The translations under genes and the position numbers were made by a program. A stretch of 64,000 bases of DNA from Alopecurus myosuroides (lineage: Eukaryota > Streptophyta > Magnoliopsida > Poales > Poaceae), in assembly GCA_028641055.1 (NCBI GenBank), contig CM054063.1, positions 176,438,697 through 176,502,696 of the forward strand, in the 5' to 3' direction. Under the pieces are notes generated by a model that was not told where the DNA came from, did no database searches, and was given only the letters and a program-made list of their open reading frames with translations. Shown one piece after another: positions 57,873 through 64,000 of this stretch (its first letter is position 1; the number at the start of each line of letters is the position of its first letter).

Positions 57873-60800
57873 TGTAACATCCCAGGATTTTCAAAATTTT
57901 GAAAAATTCAAAACCATCATGCATTCATGATCATCATAGCTTATTTGCATTTTGTTTGCACAGGAATTGGTTTTTAATTTGCTAAAGACAAAATTTTAGG
58001 TGATATTACCTATTAAACCACTTTTTGGATTTAAATATTTATCTAAAGTAAAGTACTTTATTTTTGGGAAAGATTAGTACCAAAATGTTCTATTTTTCAT
58101 AAGCTTTCCAAAACATAATTTTTTGTATTTTTCTGTTTTGTTAGGGCTGGGTTTTGAAATGTTTTTAAATCATTGAATAAAGAAAAACAAACAGAAAAAA
58201 AGGAAAACACAGCGTAGCAGCCCTCTCCTCTCTCCCCGCACCCCGGCCCAGGCCCATTCCCCCGCCCCTCTCTCCCCGCGCGCGCGCCACACAGTAAGCG
58301 GGCTGGCCCAGAAAACTAGCCCACTCCCGCACGCTTCCCTCTCTGTCATTCGGACCCCGACCGTGACGCGATCATGACGTCGCGCTGGCATCACCGCGTC
58401 GTCGTCCTGGAAACGAAACCCGCCTCCCGCACGTTTCACCGCCGCCGTCGTGTCCGAGAGGGCCACGAACTCCGCCGCCGTGCCGCAGAAGGACTCCTCC
58501 GGCACCTCTCCGAGTCCTACCCCTCCCCCAAGGAACCCCTCCCCCCTTTTATACCGAAACACCTCAGCGTCCGTGCCCCTGCACCCCCGAAACCCTAAAT
58601 CGAGTCACGCCGCCGCCGCCATTGACGCCCCCTCGGGAAGCACACGCCGCCGCCGCTACGCCTCACGGGAGACGCCACCGAGGAGCCGAGGAGATCTGCA
58701 GCGAGGAGGAGAAGCCGCCGCCGTGATCGCCCTCGCCGGAAACGCACGGGAGCGTCCACGCCATCCACGCCTGAGCTCGCCGTCGACGGCCGCCCGCCCA
58801 GCTCCGGTGAGTCCCTCCGCCGCCCTCGTTAGCCGTCCGATCGCATCAACGGCTGCGATTAGAAACGTGCCGAAGCGGTACTTTGAATCCTGGCCACCCA
58901 GTCCACTTAAGATCCAACGGCGCACATCACCGATCCGCGTAGAAATCCACCAGCCAATCAGAGCGCTCCGTTGAGTTCGCGCCGGATCGATCACGTTTTA
59001 ATGAAAATAGAAAATAGCAGATTTGAAACAAAACTTCAAAAATTCATATCTCGAGTTCTGTTTATCCAAATTAGGTGATCTTGGGCTTTTTGAAATCAGC
59101 ACAATGTGTAGATTAATTTAGGCTATTCAAATTTCAAAATTGATACGTGCACTCACATGTTATTTGTAAATCTCTATTAATCACTAATTTGGGCATAACT
59201 TTTAATATACAAATCCTTTTTAGGTGAAATCAATTGCTATGGTTTTGTTTTGATGTCCTCTATCCAGTAGATGCGTTGGAAAAATTATTTGTATAACTTT
59301 GTAACAGAAACCCTATTAATCTTCATATTAGCCTATATTAAAACCCTAGCAATTCTAATTATTACAATTTAATAATTAATTTGTTTTGCATGCATCACAA
59401 CCATGTTATTAACATCAGAGAACATCATTTTTAGTAATTATTTCTAGTGGTGAACTTTGTGCATTAATTTGATCATTGCATGGCATGCATACATGTTTTT
59501 GTATTGTTATTTTGTTTTCTATGTTATCTTTGTATTGTATGTTTATGTGTGGCATGTTTTGCTTGTATTAGATTGTGAAGAGGAGCAAGTCTAATCTTGT
59601 TGCTGTTATTCTTGCTGTGATTGTTCATCCTATTGCCAAGGCAAGTGACACACCATCAAATCTCCCATATTTTCACTATGCATTACTAGTGTTTTTGAGT
59701 AGTATGCATGATAGGGAATTTTACTAAGTTATTATTATGCTATGCAAAATCCCAAGTAGTGTGTAGCCATCCTTTAGACTTGTTATTTTGGAGACTTATA
59801 CTTAGTTGATGCTTAGCCTTGCTACAAATTTGTTTTACTCAATGTTGTGAAAAATTCTAAGTATAAATTTCAGTGAACCACCTAGGTGGATTTGGTTGTT
59901 TGGTTGATGAGAGTTGAGTGTCGCCCCGAGGGGTGTTCACTTGCCGATTGCCACCCAGGGAACAAAGAGATTACCAAGTCCTCTAAGTTTCGTAGCTTTC
60001 CGTGCATCCCTTTGACATATGGGCTCTGTCTTGATCAACTAAGTTGTGAGAGTTCAGCCCATGCTTGACATGAAGATGTAGCAGAATTATAGGTGGAACG
60101 AGTCTTGCTGGTTGGGTTGAATTCTTGCTTCTGAAAGATGTCGTCTCAATTCTCTCCTTTCCATGATGTACTCTGGGTGTATAGGATGTTTGGGCTAATT
60201 GAAGACAAAGGGTGAAAGTGCACAACCTCTGCAGAGTTAGAAACTATGATCATAGCTGTGTTCCCGGTAATGGACAACTTCGAGCAGCTGGACAAGGATG
60301 GACAGAAGAATCTCAACACCGTTTTTGAAGAAGTAAAATTTGTCTAAGGAAATATTAGTTGTGGTGCTCATGGGTGTGTCCCATGGTGCCAATCTTTGAA
60401 AGAAAACTCTTTTTCAAAAGTGTTAGGGAAAAACTTGCTTTTTGCAAATAGCCTAAACTCCGCCAAGCCAGATATGCATGTAGTTTAGACTTGCCATTTT
60501 ATATCCACCATAGTGTCATTTGCCAGTACATTGTTTGTACTGAATCTCCTTCGGGGGCTGCATATTCCAACGTGCAGGAAATTCTGAGGATGAAGTTTGA
60601 TCAATTGCTTGGACTCGAGTCTACACCCAACATGTAGTGCCTGTGGCGCATGATTGAAGATGGAGGCTTATTGCTATCTTATTTCTGCTGTTTAGAACTC
60701 TGAGTTTTGCTAGTCTCTCAAGACTATGAACTTTGTAATAAAGCTATACTTGGCTATTCTTGATCCTTTGTAATAATTTTTGATACTTCTGCAATGATAC

Positions 60801-60889
60801 TTTACATTTTGTTATGTGGTGCTAGCATTGATCCAGGGACTAGCACTTAACACAGTAGTTCTTACATTATTAAATGTGAGGGCGCTACA
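57873..60889 (+). repeat. 3' LTR of the gag-only element (3,017 bp)
   Basis: Starts TGTAACATCCCAGG directly after the purine tract and ends GGCGCTACA. It contains a CpG-rich block (58200-58980) with a TATA-like TTTTATA at 58549, probably the U3/R promoter region. ORFs there are not protein-like. The rest is AT-rich and non-coding. Confidence 0.75.
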
Positions 60890-62124
60890 TAGCGCTGTGA
60901 TAATTGTGGAAAGGCGGAAAGAAGAACAAAGTATACTGGATCAACATCCCGTATATTATGTTAGTGAAGTTTTCTCCGAGTCAAAGCAAAGGTATCCACA
61001 TTATCAAAAGCTGGCATATGGTGTGTTTTTCGCATCTAGAAAACTCCGCCATTATTTCCAAGGACATTCCATAACAGTGGTAAGCAAAGCACCACTAGGG
61101 GATATCATTAACAATGCGGATGCAACAGGCCGAGTAGCCAAATGGGGCATCGAGCTAGCTGCGTTCGATATTAAGTACCAACCCCGGACGACAATTAAAT
61201 CCCAGGTGTTGGCAGATTTTGTCGCTGATTGGACAGAAGCAATGGAGAACACACCAATGTCGGAGTCGGAGTACTGGATCATGCACTTTGATGGATCCAA
61301 GATGGAAGAAGGCGCTCGAGCTGGTGTAGTGATGAAATACCCAAAAGGTGACATTATGGAGTATGTATTACAGATACACTTCAACGCCAGTAATAACGTG
61401 GCAGAATACGAAGCATTGCTTCATGGTTTGCATATTGCAAAAGAAATAGGCGTCAAGCGCATACTATGTTATGGTGACTCAGATTTGGTACAACATCAGC
61501 TAAACCAAACATGGGGCGCCAAAAGCCCCATCATGGCCGAATATCGGAGAACAGTGGACGAGTTTTCCATTTGTTTCCTTGGATTTGAAGTACTTCACAT
61601 CAAAAGGGAAGAAAATTGGAACGCGGATGCGTTAGCCCGCATGGGGTCGGAAAGAGTGAAAACCCTACCACCTGGTGTGTTTGTCCAACACTTGCACGAA
61701 CCATTGATCAAAGGTGGAGATGTTGATTATCCTCTCGTTTCCGAGTCAATTGAAGTTCTGCTCGTTAATCCGGATTGGACAATTCCATATTTAAACTTCT
61801 TAGCTGATCAGAAGTTCCCGGATGGAGCAGACGAGGTCTTGCAAAGGCAGATACAGCGCCGATGCAAAGGATACATGGTAATTAATGGTTGCCTATATAA
61901 GCGCAACACTATCGGAATTTTTCAGAGATGTATTTCGCCAGAGGAAGGACGAGAAATTTTGCAAGAAATCCATGCAGGAGATTGCGGATATCATGCTCAA
62001 TCAAAAAGCATAGTCAAAAAAGCATTCCATGGAGGGTTTTTCTGGCTCACAGCCAAGACAGATGCCGAACACATAGTAAACACATGTGCCGGATGCCAGT
62101 ATTATGCCAAGCAGACGAATGAAC
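60890..62124 (+). pseudogene. Tat-type Gypsy pol fragment: RNase H, second RNase H, integrase zinc finger
   Basis: An open frame begins inside the neighbouring LTR and becomes pol-like at about 60890 (VIIVERRKEE). A Ty3-type RNase H remnant (YYVSEVFSESKQRYPHYQKL) is followed by a second RNase H (FDGSKMEEGA, VAEYEALLHG, YGDSDLV, NADALARMGS) and the integrase HHCC finger (HAGDCGYHAQ, CAGCQYYAK). It stops before the integrase core and has no LTRs. It is related to, but clearly diverged from, the pol at 27300-30533. The downstream stop at 62205 lies in unrelated sequence. Confidence 0.85.
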
Positions 62125-63009
62125 ATTCCTCCTTGGTGATTAAAGATCATACATGTGTCTCTCACTGTAGAGAAACTAACATACCTCTCGTTGGTGAGCT
62201 GAGCTAAGTTCCTCAAGTCTATTCCAAGTGAGTTGGAGAGGATGGTGATGACTCCTCCACAGGTGATTAGTCCATGGCTCTAGTGTGCCTGGCGAAAAAG
62301 ATGGAAAAAAACATTGTACCCAATTTGGGCGTGATATCTGTGTCAAGTCGAGCGGCTTTTGCTAGGATTGAGCATCTCATCCTCATTGACTCGTAAAGTC
62401 GCCGCGTGCCTGCAAAGTGTTAGCAATAACATAGAAAAAATATAAAATAGCAGGACACTCAATGTCGCCTCCCTTGGGGGCATTAGATGAAATACTAATT
62501 TTATTAAAATAATGACTGGGTTGAGGGTTAAGAAAATAGTTACTGGTACGAGTGTGTCCGTCACTGTTGACGAAACCGAAACAGTTGCACCACTCACTTA
62601 TGCTCAAATCATATGGTTTGTTTATCAGCTGAAATTTGACTCTTTCTTCAGTCCTGGTGTTATCGGGATAGATATCCACGGTATGCTCAAGTGTGCATAA
62701 AAATTCCATCGTCAACCGTCGGTAAGTTGGAACATCCTGAAAGACAAATGAAAGAATGCCAACATTGTTGAAAAGAAAATTAAAATTATTATTGAAACCG
62801 AGACGGTGGATGGTTGTGGGGCAAGACCACTTTATAGTTCTAATATCACGTTGTCCATGAGTCTTGTATTTGTTTTGGTTGGCCTTGCCATAAATCTTGA
62901 TACCCACGAACTTCTGAACGGTGCTCTTCTTGGCAACATTGCTATATTGGCTAGCACTTCCACTAGCACTTGGGTTAGCACTAGCACGTGTTTGACTCCT
63001 CGTTTTCAT
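62125..63009 (-). pseudogene. ATHILA ORF1-type protein remnant
   Basis: Minus-strand block 62383-63009 (208 codons) starts MKTRSQTRAS, has a Ser/Lys-rich N-terminus, then NNVGILSFVF, PTYRRLTMEFLCTL, FQLINKPYDLSISEW and YFFYVIANTL. These resemble the ATHILA ORF-1 family (PF03078). After frame changes near 62400 and 62270 the continuation (FFHLFRQA, GVITILSNSLGI, LAQLTNERY) reaches the junction with the Tat fragment at about 62124. Function of this family is unknown; it is found in Athila elements. Confidence 0.65.
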
Positions 63010-63390
63010 CTAAAAATAATTTAACACCAATAAGAAATGGTTCGTAAAAGATGGGCAATAGGTTTCCTCTAAGATACTAGTGGTATGAACTCTCTAATAG
63101 ATGCAAAAGACATCGTTCAATCTAAAGATCTAGATATGAACATGCAACACTAGATTGGAAATAAAACATGATTGAAAAAATATTTGCAAAAAGTAATTGG
63201 TTGTAAAGCTGGGAAACATACCTTGGATTGTTGATGCAAAAGGAATCGAACCAAAGATGAAGAAGCAAATAGATCTCTTGAGGTTTATGGGCAGTTTTGG
63301 AGGTGGAAGAAGTGGAGAAAATAAGATTATGGATTGGAAAATTGAGTTTGGAGGCTTTTACCTGCGAATTGAGGAAGTAGGGTGACTATT
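63010..63390. other. AT-rich flank of the ATHILA ORF1 remnant
   Basis: Nothing recognised beyond AT-rich sequence; probably leader of the same element. Confidence 0.3.
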
Positions 63391-63393
63391 ACG

Positions 63394-63790
63394 GTCGGTG
63401 TTGACCGTACCGGGGTCGGTATGACTCACATCTTTGAAGTTGTGAAGCCTTCAAATATTGGTACGGTGGATGGTACGGTGGGGGGGGGGGTATGGTGAAC
63501 TCACCTTACTGTGCTGCTCGTTAAGTTAGTACTGGACTCGCTGTTAATATTTTTGCAACTATATAGTGGATGGTACGGTGGAAATTGACCGTACCACCAC
63601 TCATTAAGTTACCTTTGCGATGTTGAGAGACAAATGGTCTTACCGGTACGGTGGCAGGTACGGTCAGACTGACCGTACCACCACATGTAAGTTGCCTTCG
63701 ACGTGTTGAGAGCCAAAAGGGCTGTCCAGTATGGTGGACGGTACGGCCATAATTCACCGTACTGCCACTCATTATCTCGCTCGCAAATAG
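63394..63790. repeat. Tandem ~84-bp repeats with GGTACGGT/ACCGTACC inverted motifs
   Basis: At least three units with a period of about 84 bp (for example starts near 63591, 63675 and 63759, with an older degenerate unit from about 63505). Each combines GGTACGGTGG and TGACCGTACC, which can form hairpins, with a TAAGTT...TTGAGAG segment. A run of ten or more G lies at 63480-63490. Confidence 0.75.
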
Positions 63791-63812
63791 TTGCTCTCGG
63801 GAGTCATGAATA

Positions 63813-64000
63813 CTCCCTCCATTCCTGAATGTGAGGCATATAGTTTTTGGGGAAAGTTCCAAAATATATGGTTCATTATGATTTTTGGACAATATTAACC
63901 ATCCAAAAATGAGTCCCAATATGGAACGACATATTGTGTTCAATTTGTGACTAGCAGGAACTCCCCTCTCACGTTTTTTAGGAGAAAATTTGTCTATCGT
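63813..64000. mobile_element. Start of a Stowaway-like (Mariner) element, cut by the window edge
   Basis: TA followed by CTCCCTCCATTCCTGAATGT (63813) matches the typical Stowaway/Mariner terminal inverted repeat of grasses with a TA target site. The other end is not in the window. Confidence 0.5.

Larger units (their letters stand above)
55619..60889 (+). mobile_element. Gypsy-type element, gag-only, 5' LTR missing
   Basis: Internal sequence begins right after the Helitron-like end. It contains a small ORF (55953-56399) and gag (56647-57723), then directly a purine tract (TTTTAAGGGGGGG, 57856-57868) and a 3-kb 3' LTR. No pol. The 5' LTR is absent. The LTR is followed by TAGCG, whose partner would have been on the lost side. 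Lineage within Gypsy not assigned. Confidence 0.75.

Noticed and set aside
58450..58974. GC-rich 174-codon ORF
   Set aside because: Lies within the 3-kb LTR promoter block; low-complexity composition without domain signal.
60816..62207. 463-codon ORF as a host gene
   Set aside because: It starts inside an LTR, matches Tat pol modules and ends in unrelated sequence.

Overview
The window is plant nuclear DNA from a large-genome grass. The retrotransposon families and LTR style suggest a pooid (Triticeae or Poeae), but this is inferred from family resemblance and the species is not determined. One conserved host gene occupies the left quarter. The remaining 47 kb is nested, mostly decayed transposable elements. 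No rRNA, tRNA or CRISPR features were seen.

Region 1 (1-17,100): the BIG gene (calossin/UBR4 family, auxin transport) on the minus strand. Ten exons with GT-AG introns in phase can be placed. They encode about 4,170 residues from the initiator ATG at 16799. The C-terminal part runs off the left edge. The CpG-rich first exon, a pyrimidine-rich leader and a TATA-like site lie at 16,583-17,010.

Region 2 (17,820-36,622): a very young Ty3/Gypsy element of the Tat type, 18.8 kb including its nested insertion. Its LTRs differ by one base in a C run, and the target duplication is GAAGC. It carries gag, protease, RT, two successive RNase H modules and integrase on the plus strand. On the minus strand, between pol and the 3' LTR, is an intact multi-exon gene with its own TATA box and a cluster of TGACG motifs. 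A second young Gypsy element (20,524-26,364, minus strand, 789-bp LTRs with no difference seen, target duplication CAGGA) sits inside gag and encodes only Gag and protease. Despite its youth the host element looks disabled: two in-frame stops and a Tyr at the first RT catalytic Asp position.

Region 3 (17,110-17,819 plus 36,623-43,463): older DNA that the Tat element split. It holds a frameshifted plant-mobile-domain pseudogene (plus strand), interrupted by an LTR remnant (39,375-40,949). Convergent to it are remnants of a MuDR-type transposase (minus strand). Together they may be the core of a decayed Mutator-like transposon.

Region 4 (43,464-48,955): 3' part of a Ty1/Copia SIRE-type element on the minus strand: RT end, RNase H, an extra ORF downstream of pol, PPT and 3' LTR. 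It is broken inside RT, at the YVDD, by the LTR of an Athila-type Gypsy element (48,956-54,355). That element has only gag and protease, with frameshifts, and lacks its 3' LTR.

Region 5 (54,356-64,000): unrecognised DNA ending in a Helitron-like 3' terminus (55,618); the gag-only internal part and 3-kb 3' LTR of another Gypsy element; a Tat fragment (RNase H to integrase zinc finger); an Athila ORF1 fragment; a palindromic ~84-bp tandem repeat; and the start of a Stowaway-like element at the right edge.
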